Shown: positions 16,821 to 25,225, numbered from the stretch's first letter. The stretch: 64,000 nt of DNA from Paraherbaspirillum soli (GCF_042654985.1 NZ_JBHSMT010000008.1:124001-188000); one strand, 5' to 3'. Notes: generated by a model from the sequence alone, not told the origin. Numbers and translations are program-made.

Positions 16821-16826
16821 TCGGAT

Positions 16827-17534
16827 TTACTTGCCCCACTCACGGACGTAGACAGGCAGTTCCGCATTCAGCTCGCCTTTTACTTTGTGCGTGATCTCAT
16901 CGCTCAACACCTCCTCACGCCCGCTTTCGATCGCTTCCAGCGTCAGGCGCACAACCTCCTCCGGTTTGGTCTTCGGCGCCTGGACTTGCTTCGCCATGTC
17001 GGTGTCGATATAGGCGGCATGCACGCCGACCACCAGCGTCTGGTTCGCGCGCAACTCATTGCGCAGGCCATTGGTCAGCGACCATGCCGCGGCCTTCGAT
17101 GCGCAATAGGCGCCAATCGTCGGGATGTTGAGCCAGCTCAGCACCGACAGCACATTCACCAACGCGCCGCCGCCATTCTTTTGAAGAACCGGTGCAAACG
17201 CCTGGGCCATTGCCAGCGTGCCGAAAAAGTTGGTCTCGAAGTGATGGCGGCTGGCGGCGACGCCATTCTCGCCAAGGAAACCGCTAGGCACCATGATCCC
17301 GGCATTGTTGATCAGCACATTGGTGTCCGACGCTTCCCGTGCCGCTGCCAGCACCTGTTCGGCATTGGTGATGTCGAGCTTGATTGGATGCACACCCGGT
17401 ACATCGAAGATGTTGGGATCGCGCACGCCCGCATAAATTTTTCGCGCACCGGCCGCCTGCAACCCCTTTACGAACGCAAGACCGAGGCCGCGATTCGCGC
17501 CGGTGACAAATACTACGGAACCATTGATATTCAA
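16827..17534 (-). CDS. short-chain dehydrogenase/reductase
   Basis: A 235-residue classical SDR. The Rossmann cofactor motif TGANRGLG is at 11-18, NNAG at 76-79, catalytic Ser130 and the YCASK motif with Tyr143 and Lys147. The start is assigned to a TTG at 17534 because AGGAG lies 7 bases upstream and the protein then begins normally for the family (NINGSVVFVTGANRG); an in-frame ATG 31 codons upstream has no ribosome binding site. It oxidises or reduces an alcohol/carbonyl with NAD(P)H. Same strand as the Rieske oxygenase downstream, so a shared catabolic role is possible. The substrate cannot be deduced. Confidence 0.82.
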   Translation of the reverse strand: MNINGSVVFVTGANRGLGLAFVKGLQAAGARKIYAGVRDPNIFDVPGVHPIKLDITNAEQVLAAAREASDTNVLINNAGIMVPSGFLGENGVAASRHHFETNFFGTLAMAQAFAPVLQKNGGGALVNVLSVLSWLNIPTIGAYCASKAAAWSLTNGLRNELRANQTLVVGVHAAYIDTDMAKQVQAPKTKPEEVVRLTLEAIESGREEVLSDEITHKVKGELNAELPVYVREWGK

Positions 17535-17647
17535 TTGATTACTCCTTTGTATGTGAGATCCAGGCCATTTGACGGCCCTAAACTGACGAAAAATTTGTGT
17601 TGAATTGTCAAAACCGAACAATCCCATTTGAGGCTACCCAGGACATT

Positions 17648-17778
17648 GGGGCACCCCTAAAAACCGTAGCGAGCGGCCCAAGGTCGGAGGGACGAAGTTG
17701 CAACACCTGCAGCCGTACGGAGCGGGCGAGCATCGCAGCTTCGAGATTGGGCCGCGCAGTAGGTTGTTAGAGGTGCCC
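17648..17778 (+). repeat. dispersed palindromic intergenic repeat, copy 3
   Basis: A 131-bp copy with left end GGGGCACCCCTAAAAACCGT and right end AGTAGGTTGTTAGAGGTGCC. The termini differ from copies 1 and 2 (CTAAAAACC/GTTGTTAG instead of TCGAAAAACC/GGTTTTTCGA), as if both ends changed together to keep pairing. It lies in the 690-base gap between the SDR and GMC genes. No gene is visible in the rest of this gap. Confidence 0.8.
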
Positions 17779-17965
17779 ATTGAAGGAAGCATCGAGTTCA
17801 GTTGCGCATGAAGATATCTCCTGAAAAATGTGGTTGTTCAAGTCGTCCCGGCATGCTCTTTTGAGCGATGGCAGAAGACGATATCGGTGCGACCATTGCG
17901 GCGCGCTCGGCGCCTTGCCGGCAGGATGGCGTTACCGATAACACGGACCGTTGCGCGCTGCCTCA

Positions 17966-17994
17966 GGCCGCTCGCAACGTTTTTTAGAGGTGCC
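17966..17994 (-). repeat. half copy of the dispersed repeat
   Basis: GGCCGCTCGCAACGTTTTTT followed by AGAGGTGCC matches one end of the family (compare 22017-22045). The other half is missing. It lies 190 bases from copy 3, between the divergently oriented SDR and GMC genes. Confidence 0.6.
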
Positions 17995-18222
17995 AATATG
18001 TTTGCAACACGCGACAAATCAGCTGACTCGCGCAGTCAACATATGCTTGCTCAATTATGTGTATATGCATACTATAGGCGGCTGTTTCGTGTGTCAATCC
18101 GCACGATTCACGCCAGCGGTAATAACTGACACCCCGTCAAAATCGTGCAGGAATTCGCATCGGGCGGTGCTGTTGCGGCGTATAGCGAACAATTTCCACT
18201 CATATACCAAGGAGCTATTTCA

Positions 18223-19938
18223 ATGGACCATGACGCCAGCGTAGGACCGAAGATCGACGAATTGGAGCGGGCAGCGCTCAGCGGGAAAATTGGCCGTCGC
18301 GACTTTCTCGCGCGCTTGTTGGCACTCGGCGTCAGCGCCACATCGGCCGGTTTGCTGGCAAACCATGCTGAGGCCGCCAACCGCAATCAGCGAGCCAGAC
18401 GGGCGGCGCTGCGCGATGAATACGACTACATCATCGTCGGCGCCGGCTCGGCCGGTTGCGTACTGGCGAGTCGCATTTCGGCCACCGGCGCGTCGGTATT
18501 GCTGGTCGAGGCGGGCGGCGCCGACATCGAGCAGCCGAAGATTAGCGACGTCAAGCGATGGCCGGAGAACATTTTCAGCGATACGGATTGGGGGCGCACA
18601 AGTGTTCCGCGGCCAGGTTTGGGAAATCGGCCGCAACCGGCATCCGGCGGAAAAATCTGGGGCGGCTCGGGCAGCATCAACGCAATGATCTGGCTGCGCG
18701 GCGACGTGCGCGACTTTCGGCACTGGGAACAGCATGTCGGGCCGGAATGGAATCTCGCCGCGCTGCAGCGCGCGTACCTGCGTCTTGCAACGCCGCTGCC
18801 GAGCGCACGCCCGTTGCGCTCGCCGTCAGGTACCGGTCCGATCACCTTCGGCCGCTACGCCCCGGCCCATCCACTAACAGCGGCCTACATCGCAGCGGGC
18901 AGCGAGCTGGGCCTCGGAGAGATCGAGGTGAACGCCGGCGGCGCGCTGGACGGAATCGGCATTGCAGAAGTCAATGCCACCCCGGATGGCCGCCGGTCCG
19001 GACCGGCGCAAGCCTATTTGATCCCGGCGCTGACTCGCCCGAATCTGACGGTGCTGTCGAACACGCTAGTCACGAGTCTTGTGTTGGAGGGCGACGACTG
19101 CCGCGGCATCAACGCGATCATCGATGGCGTATCGACCAGGATCACCGCCGCACGGGAGACCATCCTGTGCGCAGGAACTTTTGAGTCGCCGAAGTTGCTG
19201 ATGTTATCGGGCATCGGCAGCGCCGACCAACTTGGAGCGGTAGACATCCAGGTGCGGCATGAAATGCCTGGCGTCGGCCGAAATCTGCAGGACCACATCC
19301 TGTTGAAAAACATTTTGTTCAAGTCGCAAGTAGCGCTGCCGCCGCCGCTAATGAACGCGGCAGCGGCACTGGCGTATTTCAGCAATCGCTCCCGCTTGTG
19401 GGCGCCGGACGTGGAAATCATGTGCTTGCAGAGTCCATTCCTGACCAATGCCTTGCCGCTTGGATCAGGCTTCAGCATTGCCCCATTCCTGTCGAAACCG
19501 CGCAGCCGGGGTTGCGCCAAGTTGGTCAGCGCAGATCCGCGCAAGCCATTGAGCATCGATCCGCGTTATCTGCAGGAGACCATCGACCAGGACAACCTGA
19601 TCATGGCCCTGGATCGCTCGATCGATATCGGCAATAGCAACGCGCTCAAGGGCTTCTCCGCCGGCTTGTATCCGTCGCCGGCGCCGAAAACGCGCAGCGA
19701 GAAATTGGCGTTTATCGCCCAGAACGGCGGCGCCGGTTTTCACTATGTCGGCACCTGTTCAGCCGGCCGCAGCCCGGCCAACAGCGTAGTCAATTCGCGC
19801 TTCCGCGTATGGGGAGTCGATGGCCTGATGGTGGTCGACGGCTCGGTGATTCCGGAAGTGACGGCGGTCAACACGCAAGTGCCGATCCTGACGCTGGCGG
19901 AACTGGCGGCAGAGCAATTGGGGATGGTGGGAGAGTAG
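18223..19938 (+). CDS. GMC family FAD oxidoreductase with Tat signal
   Basis: A 571-residue flavoprotein of the glucose-methanol-choline family (choline or alcohol dehydrogenase-like). The N-terminus carries a twin-arginine motif (GRRDFLARLL, Arg25-Arg26) and an alanine-rich signal ending near residue 52, so it is predicted to be exported folded with FAD. The dinucleotide-binding motif DYIIVGAGSAG lies at about 68-78. The C-terminal active-site region is present (FHYVGTCSAG and the VNTQVPILTLAE end). The start at 18223 is preceded by AAGGAG. It faces away from the SDR and Rieske genes. It probably oxidises an alcohol in the periplasm; the substrate is unknown. Confidence 0.88.
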   Translation: MDHDASVGPKIDELERAALSGKIGRRDFLARLLALGVSATSAGLLANHAEAANRNQRARRAALRDEYDYIIVGAGSAGCVLASRISATGASVLLVEAGGADIEQPKISDVKRWPENIFSDTDWGRTSVPRPGLGNRPQPASGGKIWGGSGSINAMIWLRGDVRDFRHWEQHVGPEWNLAALQRAYLRLATPLPSARPLRSPSGTGPITFGRYAPAHPLTAAYIAAGSELGLGEIEVNAGGALDGIGIAEVNATPDGRRSGPAQAYLIPALTRPNLTVLSNTLVTSLVLEGDDCRGINAIIDGVSTRITAARETILCAGTFESPKLLMLSGIGSADQLGAVDIQVRHEMPGVGRNLQDHILLKNILFKSQVALPPPLMNAAAALAYFSNRSRLWAPDVEIMCLQSPFLTNALPLGSGFSIAPFLSKPRSRGCAKLVSADPRKPLSIDPRYLQETIDQDNLIMALDRSIDIGNSNALKGFSAGLYPSPAPKTRSEKLAFIAQNGGAGFHYVGTCSAGRSPANSVVNSRFRVWGVDGLMVVDGSVIPEVTAVNTQVPILTLAELAAEQLGMVGE

Positions 19939-19953
19939 TTGTTCAGCGGCCAA

Positions 19954-19972
19954 CTAGTGGACTGTAACAGCC
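19954..19972 (+). repeat. 19-bp repeat, copy b
   Basis: CTAGTGGACTGTAACAGCC, exact reverse complement of 10974-10992, sits 16 bases after the GMC stop codon. Here it is not part of a full hairpin. Confidence 0.6.
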
Positions 19973-20029
19973 GATTCGCTGATGCTTCGCGGCCGAAAGC
20001 CGCATAACACCCCATAAGCCCCGCAAAGC

Positions 20030-20094
20030 TAAATTAGTCGAGCACGCTATTTTACTTTTTACGATAAGTTAAAATAGCGGCTCGGCTAATTTTA
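20030..20094 (+). repeat. long inverted repeat directly before fic
   Basis: The left arm (20030-20055, core CGCTATTTTAC) and right arm (20068-20094, core GTTAAAATAGCG) are near-perfect reverse complements over 26-27 bases, separated by 12 bases. Both arms also carry the outer block TTAG.CGAGC / GCTCGGCTAA. The arms differ by single-base insertions and one C/T change. The repeat ends 15 bases before the fic start codon and overlaps the place where its promoter and ribosome binding site should be. It is most likely an operator or a leader hairpin controlling fic. Confidence 0.7.
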
Positions 20095-20109
20095 ACTTTC
20101 CCTATACCA

Positions 20110-21270
20110 ATGGAACGCGGAATAACCGGCCATTTCACCCCAACCGTTGCCGGCGGGATCCCCTGTCAAGCCTTTGTGCCGCTGCCTTTGCCGCCGCGAC
20201 CCCGATTGGATTTGCACGGCAAGCTGCAAGCGCGGCTGGATGAGGCACTGATTGCGCTTGGACGACTGGATGCGATCAGCACCTTACTGCCCGATGCCAA
20301 GCTGTTTTTATATAGCTATGTGCGCAAAGAAGCGGTGATGTCCTCGCAAATTGAAGGCACCCAATCCTCACTCAGCGATTTAATGCTGTACGAGATGGAG
20401 GGGCAGCCCGGCGTGCCGATGGATGATGTGCAAGAGGTTTCCTGCTACGTCAAAGCCCTGACGCTGGGCGTGGATCGGATACGCCAAGGCCATCCGATCA
20501 GCTTTCGGCTACTGACCGAAGTCCACCAGACGCTAATGACTTCAGGCCGGGGCGCACAACGCGGGCCGGGCGAATTCCGCCGCAATCAGGTCTGGATTGG
20601 CGGCTACCGTGCCGACCAAGCCACCTTCGTGCCGCCGCCTGCCAACCAGATAGCCGATTGCTGGGCCGCGCTGGAACAATTTATCAACGACGTGCCGGAA
20701 ACCACCGCGCCAGTTGTTAAGGCCGCGCTGGCGCACGTGCAGTTTGAAACCATCCACCCCTTCATGGATGGCAATGGCCGTCTCGGACGCATGCTGATTC
20801 CTCTGATCCTGGTCGAGGCTGGCATTCTGAAAGAGCCGCTGTTATATCTATCGGTATTTTTCAAGCAATACCGCGACAGTTATTACCGCCTGTTGCAACA
20901 AGTGCGCATCAGCGGCGACTGGGAAGCCTGGGTGCTGTTTTTTGTCGATGCCATCGCCGCCACCGCCAACCAAGCCGTCAGCACCGCGCAACAGCTCAAT
21001 CAATTACTCGCCGCCGATAAAACCCGACTGGCAGAACTCGGCCGCATGGCAGGCTCCGCCACGCAAATCCTCGATGCGCTGTTTGCCCATCCGATATCGA
21101 ATATCGCCGCGTTGACAGGCGCCACCGGCCTGACTCCGGCCACTATCGGCAAGGCGCTGGACGCTATGGAACACAATCTCGGCATGGTGCACGAACTGAC
21201 TGGTCACAAACGCAACCGGGTATATGCCTACAGCGCATACATCGACGTTCTGAATCAGGAAACACCGTAA
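20110..21270 (+). CDS. Fic family protein (class II, AMP-transferase type) with C-terminal winged helix
   Basis: A 386-residue Fic protein. The catalytic motif HPFMDGNGRLGR is complete, with His for catalysis and the anion-binding loop. The N-terminal inhibitory helix motif SSQIEGTQSS (S-x3-E-G) places it in class II, in which the same chain holds its own inhibitor, so no separate antitoxin is needed. The C-terminal 90 residues (AALTGATGLTPATIGKALDAM) look like a winged helix-turn-helix. Fic enzymes usually attach AMP to a protein target and can remove it. No clear ribosome binding site is seen before the ATG. The gene stands alone between the GMC and ssb genes, bounded by an inverted repeat and a terminator. 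Confidence 0.88.
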   Translation: MERGITGHFTPTVAGGIPCQAFVPLPLPPRPRLDLHGKLQARLDEALIALGRLDAISTLLPDAKLFLYSYVRKEAVMSSQIEGTQSSLSDLMLYEMEGQPGVPMDDVQEVSCYVKALTLGVDRIRQGHPISFRLLTEVHQTLMTSGRGAQRGPGEFRRNQVWIGGYRADQATFVPPPANQIADCWAALEQFINDVPETTAPVVKAALAHVQFETIHPFMDGNGRLGRMLIPLILVEAGILKEPLLYLSVFFKQYRDSYYRLLQQVRISGDWEAWVLFFVDAIAATANQAVSTAQQLNQLLAADKTRLAELGRMAGSATQILDALFAHPISNIAALTGATGLTPATIGKALDAMEHNLGMVHELTGHKRNRVYAYSAYIDVLNQETP

Positions 21271-21353
21271 ATGAATAACCATGCATTTGAGCGCTGATGA
21301 CGCGGGCCTGAACAATCCGGCTTTTCGTCAACGGCCACGCACAAATGCAGATC

Positions 21354-21393
21354 AAAAAGCCTCTTAATCCTGCACAGGATTAAGAGGCTTTTT
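21354..21393. terminator. bidirectional intrinsic terminator between fic and ssb
   Basis: A perfect 14-bp stem (21358-21371 with 21376-21389, loop GCAC) is flanked by AAAA on the left and TTTTTT on the right. It serves the convergent genes fic (+) and ssb (-). Confidence 0.9.
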
Positions 21394-21459
21394 TGATTTG
21401 TTTTTATGAAGGACCTGGCTCAACATCCGGCCACTGTAGCTTCACAAAATTTACGCCAA

Positions 21460-21954
21460 TCAGAACGGAATATCGTCATCCATATCCGAGAAGTTCGGTG
21501 CCGGGCGCGATGCTGGTGCCGGACGGGACGCAGGCGCGGATGGCGCGCTGGTGTTTTGACGCGGCGCCGGTGCGCTGCTGTAGCCGCCGTCGTCCATCGG
21601 CGCGCTGCCGCCCTGACCTGCACGGCCGCCGAGCATTTGCATGGTGTCGGCGATGATCTCGGTGGTATAGCGCTCGGCGCCATCCTTGTCTTGCCATTTA
21701 CGGGTTTGCAGACGGCCTTCGACGTAAATCTGCGAACCTTTCTTCAAGTACTGTCCGGCGATCTCAGCCAGCTTGCGATAGAAGGTGATCCGGTGCCATT
21801 CGGTTAATTCCTTTTTCTCGCCGCTATTCTTGTCTTTCCAGCTTTCGGTGGTGGCAACGGCGATGTTGGTGACCGCTTCGCCGTTTGGCATATAGCGCGT
21901 TTCCGGGTCGCGGCCGAGGTTGCCGACGATAATGACTTTATTGACCGATGCCAT
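21460..21954 (-). CDS. ssb: single-stranded DNA-binding protein
   Basis: A 164-residue SSB: N-terminal OB fold (MASVNKVIIVGNLGRDPETR, residues 1-110), a Gly/Pro/Ser-rich linker and the conserved acidic tail DMDDDIPF that binds repair and replication partners. The start is preceded by AGGAG. It is downstream of the MFS transporter gene, from which it is separated by a short copy of the dispersed repeat. Housekeeping gene for replication, recombination and repair. Confidence 0.96.
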   Translation of the reverse strand: MASVNKVIIVGNLGRDPETRYMPNGEAVTNIAVATTESWKDKNSGEKKELTEWHRITFYRKLAEIAGQYLKKGSQIYVEGRLQTRKWQDKDGAERYTTEIIADTMQMLGGRAGQGGSAPMDDGGYSSAPAPRQNTSAPSAPASRPAPASRPAPNFSDMDDDIPF

Positions 21955-21980
21955 GTTGTTTCTCCTAAATAATCTTTAAA

Positions 21981-22045
21981 GGGCACTCTAAAAACCTACT
22001 ACGCGCCCCGACCTTGGGCCGCTCGCTACGGTTTTTAGAGGTGCC
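21981..22045 (-). repeat. dispersed palindromic intergenic repeat, short copy 4
   Basis: A 65-bp copy holding only the two outer arms: GGGCACTCTAAAAACCTACT at the left and GCTCGCTACGGTTTTTAGAG at the right, in reverse orientation to copies 1-3. The central hairpin is deleted. It lies between the MFS gene and ssb, in the ssb 5' region. Confidence 0.85.
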
Positions 22046-22060
22046 TTAAACTGCGCCTAC

Positions 22061-23314
22061 TTAATTAAATTGCGCTACCGCAACCGCAACTGCTTGTTGG
22101 CCGCGACGCGGTAAATTCTTCATGCCGGACGCGATTATAAGCCACCCGAGGCTTGCCACGGCACCCAATACAAAGACGGAAGATGCGCCAAGGTGCTGCT
22201 GAAGCAAACCTCCCAGCGCCGCGCCGCAAAACAAACCCAGCCCCTGCACCGTGTTGTAAACACCCAAGGCCGCTCCTTTGGCGGCGGCCGGCGCGATGCG
22301 CGACACCAGCGAGGGCTGGCTGGCTTCGAGCACATTGAAGGCGATGAAAAAACCCAGCAGCAAACCCACCAGCCACTGCCAATGCACCGTGTTTTGCGAA
22401 AACGCCAGCCACATGCCGAGCTGCACCAGCAGCAGCAAGCCGATGGCGGCCATCAGCACCTGCTTCATCTTGCCGTGCTTCTCGCCGACAAATACCGGCG
22501 GCAGCATCAACAAGAACGAGGCCAGCACCACCGGCAAATAAATTTTCCAATGCGCCGCAAGCGGCAGGTCGGCGTATTTCACCAGCGCCGACGGCATCAC
22601 CACGAACATCGCCATGTGCATCATATGCAGCGCAAAGACGCCGGCATTCAAACGCATCAATTCGCGATTGCGCAGGACTTCCGACCAGGCCACGCGTTTG
22701 GCCTTGATCATCGGCGCGCTTGGCACCAGCCACAGCACCACCGCTATTGCGGCCAGTGCCAGCACGCCGGTCAGCGCAAAAATCCCGCTCATGCCGACCC
22801 ATTGATACAACAACGGCGACACGATCAGCGATAGCGCAAAGGTCAGGCCGATCGAGCCGCCGACCATCGCCATCGCCTTGGTGCGGTGTTCTTCGCGCGT
22901 GGAATCGGCAATGAAAGCGGTGACCGCGGCTGAAATGGCGCCGGCGCCCTGCACCGCGCGGCCGATGATCACCCAATAAATATTGCCGGCACCGGCGGCT
23001 ATCAACGATCCCAGCGCAAACAGGATCAGGCCGACGACGATGACCTTCTTGCGGCCATATTTGTCGGAGGCGGCGCCAAACGGGATTTGCCCGAACGAAT
23101 GCGCCAGACCGTAAATGCCCATGGCCAAACCCACCATGGCCGCGCTGTCGCCGCCGGGCAAAGTCTTGGCATACACCGCGAACACCGGCAAAACCAAAAA
23201 CAGGCCCAGCATGCGCAACGCAAAAATGGACGCCAGCCAGGCACTTGCCAGGACTTCGGCACGCTGCATGCCGGCACTGTTTTCTGTAGGGAGAGCGGAA
23301 GACTGACTGTTCAT
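22061..23314 (-). CDS. MFS transporter
   Basis: A 417-residue major facilitator with 12 predicted membrane helices. The family loop motif between helices 2 and 3 is GAASDKYGRKKVI. Its closest recognisable type is the drug/sugar exporter group (YajR/arabinose-efflux-like) that in Burkholderiales often lies beside ssb and uvrA. Only a weak ribosome binding site precedes the start MNSQSSALPT. The substrate is unknown; export of small toxic compounds is the usual guess for this group. Confidence 0.85.
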   Translation of the reverse strand: MNSQSSALPTENSAGMQRAEVLASAWLASIFALRMLGLFLVLPVFAVYAKTLPGGDSAAMVGLAMGIYGLAHSFGQIPFGAASDKYGRKKVIVVGLILFALGSLIAAGAGNIYWVIIGRAVQGAGAISAAVTAFIADSTREEHRTKAMAMVGGSIGLTFALSLIVSPLLYQWVGMSGIFALTGVLALAAIAVVLWLVPSAPMIKAKRVAWSEVLRNRELMRLNAGVFALHMMHMAMFVVMPSALVKYADLPLAAHWKIYLPVVLASFLLMLPPVFVGEKHGKMKQVLMAAIGLLLLVQLGMWLAFSQNTVHWQWLVGLLLGFFIAFNVLEASQPSLVSRIAPAAAKGAALGVYNTVQGLGLFCGAALGGLLQQHLGASSVFVLGAVASLGWLIIASGMKNLPRRGQQAVAVAVAQFN

Positions 23315-23459
23315 GTTGGAGCTGATGCCAAGCCCGCAGACGGGCTTGAATGAGGGCGAAGATCGAAACCCGCCATGGTATCAGAGTTCGAAATTCGATC
23401 CGCTTGCATGAGGCCGAAACTTGCATGCAAGGCAATGCAGGGCGCGCCTGGAGATGGTT

Positions 23460-23880
23460 GAACGGGGGATTGAACTATTAATGATTACAGATGGCAATAT
23501 TGCCGGTAGAAATAACAGTATTATTAATAGAATATAAGCAGAAAAAACTAATTTAATTCTTTATTTACCTATCGATTAAATTTTTTAGTATTTCTGCTAT
23601 TGCACTCGACTGCTTTTTCAAAGTATGGTTCAGGCTTGACAGCAAATATTGGCGATAAAGTTTATCCATTAACTTTATTTAAATTATTGATTTTGTTGGA
23701 TTTTTTTAAATTATTTTATTTATTAATTTTTTTTAAATCACAGGATTTAATAACATTATTAAAATAATCGGAAACATTAATATTTTTTAAATAATTCATA
23801 TTGTTTGCATTATTTAAACCACTAATGTCAGCCAACATGATTTTGAGAAACACCCTAAAAAAAATATTACGAGACGACAA
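23460..23880. other. AT-rich intergenic block without genes
   Basis: About 420 bases far richer in A and T than the rest of the window (runs such as TTTTTTTAAATTATTTTATT), between the MFS gene and the glycosidase-like gene. No frame with a ribosome binding site or recognisable protein is seen on either strand. The composition suggests imported DNA or a promoter region bound by a nucleoid silencer of the H-NS/MvaT type. Confidence 0.6.
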
Positions 23881-23972
23881 GCAGCCGCAACGTTGCCGTG
23901 GCTGATTTTCTCTGCAAGTGCACTTGGGCCTCCCTCGGCACTTCACCGCTAGACATCCCGACCCAGTCCATT

Positions 23973-24000
23973 CCGGAGGCGCGATCCCTCGTGCTTCCGG
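23973..24000 (+). promoter_or_regulatory. 12-bp stem-loop in the leader of the glycosidase-like gene
   Basis: CCGGAGGCGCGA (23973-23984) pairs with TCGTGCTTCCGG (23989-24000) around TCCC, counting two G-U pairs on the plus-strand RNA. Further short hairpins follow (CCGGCAGTACCGG at about 24026). It lies 190 bases before the start codon. It may be part of a structured leader RNA; no known riboswitch class could be matched by eye. Confidence 0.35.
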
Positions 24001-24186
24001 CTGGATAACGACGGACTAAAGCATCCGGCAGTACCGGCAATCCCTCAGAAAATTACCACCCGGTAACGATGGATAAGCACTATCGGCGCTAGCTGTAAGT
24101 TTTTTTGAAAACGGTTGTGTGAACCTTAAACACTGGCTTGGTAGTGAAAAGCAACTGCCGTCAACTTTCTTAAGGAGCGTTTTTGC

Positions 24187-25059
24187 ATGGTATCGAAGAA
24201 GATTCAAAAAGTTATTTGGTCTAGCATTTTGATGTTGGGAGCTAGTGCGGTTGGTAGCAATAGCATCGCCGCGGCGGTATACAGCAATCCGCAAATCTGG
24301 GGTGTGACGGTAGACGACATTTCCGGGCTGTCCTCGATCACGACTGCGTTGAGCAAGCTGCCGAAGAAGCCGACTACACGTATTGTTTTTGATGAGCAAG
24401 TGCCTGCCGCCGACTATCGCAACGCGGCGGTCGCCATCAACCGAGTCAGCTATGTCATGGGCGAGATTCTGGATTCCCAGTACGTTGACACCTACTCTGT
24501 GTCGGGATATCTGAACCGCACCAAAGAATACTTAAGTACTTTGGGTGACGTTGTGAATATCTGGGAAGTCGCCAACGAAGTGAATGGCGAATGGCTGGGC
24601 AACAATGCCGACGTCGTCGCCAAGATGACCGGCGCTTACGACTTGGTCAAAGCACAAGGCAAGACAGCCGCATTGACGCTGTACTACAACCAGGACTGCT
24701 GGGATAACCCGGACAATGAAATGTTCAAATGGGCGGCCGCCAATGTACCGGCGCGCATGAAGCAGGGTCTGGACTATGTGCTGGTCAGCTATTACGAGGA
24801 AGACTGCAACGGTCTGAAGCCGGATTGGAACGCAGTGTTTACAAAATTGTCGGCGATGTTCCCTTACTCGAAAGTGGGCTTCGGCGAGACCGGCACCACG
24901 ACGACCAACAAGGCCGCCTACATGACACGCTACTACACGACCAAACCACCAGTTGCAAACTACATCGGTGGTTATTTCTGGTGGTATGCCAAGGAAGACC
25001 TGATGCCAAACACCAAACCGCTGTGGAATACGCTGAACGGCATCATGTCCACGCATTAA
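24187..25059 (+). CDS. secreted glycoside-hydrolase-like protein (clan GH-A features)
   Basis: A 290-residue protein with a signal peptide (1-30, ending IAAA). The chain has features of a small TIM-barrel glycosidase of clan A: Asn130-Glu131 in WEVANEVNG matches the N-E acid/base motif at the end of strand 4, and Glu234 in VGFGETG fits the strand-7 nucleophile. Aromatic residues near the end (GGYFWWYAKE) resemble a strand-8 substrate platform. The start follows AAGGAG with good spacing. It is inserted between MFS/ssb and uvrA, behind an AT-rich block, and has its own terminator. Exact family and substrate are not recognised; plant or fungal polysaccharide is a guess. Confidence 0.65.
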   Translation: MVSKKIQKVIWSSILMLGASAVGSNSIAAAVYSNPQIWGVTVDDISGLSSITTALSKLPKKPTTRIVFDEQVPAADYRNAAVAINRVSYVMGEILDSQYVDTYSVSGYLNRTKEYLSTLGDVVNIWEVANEVNGEWLGNNADVVAKMTGAYDLVKAQGKTAALTLYYNQDCWDNPDNEMFKWAAANVPARMKQGLDYVLVSYYEEDCNGLKPDWNAVFTKLSAMFPYSKVGFGETGTTTTNKAAYMTRYYTTKPPVANYIGGYFWWYAKEDLMPNTKPLWNTLNGIMSTH

Positions 25060-25150
25060 TTCCTTGCAACACAAAAAATCGATAACTGCGCAAGCAGCTG
25101 CGCCCGGCGCCAGAACCGGGCAAGCATGATTACAGCGCAATGACCTCGCA

Positions 25151-25186
25151 AACCGCCGACACCCTCACGGGACCGGCGGTTTTTTT
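25151..25186 (+). terminator. intrinsic terminator of the glycosidase-like gene
   Basis: ACCGCCG (25152-25158) pairs with CGGCGGT (25173-25179/80) and is followed by seven T residues. It lies 92 bases downstream of the stop codon on the plus strand. Confidence 0.8.
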
Positions 25187-25225
25187 GCGCAGAGGGGATC
25201 AAGTCGCGATGCCGAAGGAGAGCAA

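Noticed and set aside
18055..18078. TATGCATA palindrome upstream of the GMC gene as a regulator site
   Set aside because: The symmetric core is only 8-9 bases and occurs easily by chance; no regulator gene is nearby.
17830..18129. Plus-strand frame of 99 codons before the GMC gene
   Set aside because: It runs through the half repeat copy, has no ribosome binding site and looks like no protein family.
22065..23435. Minus-strand frame of 456 codons overlapping the MFS gene
   Set aside because: Out-of-phase copy of the transporter gene with no hydrophobic helices; the 417-residue frame is clearly the MFS protein.
23890..24120. Cyclic-di-GMP (GEMM) riboswitch before the glycosidase-like gene
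   Set aside because: Only the CCGGTAACGATGG-like end recalls the class; the conserved GGGCAAACC and GACGCAAAGCC parts are missing.
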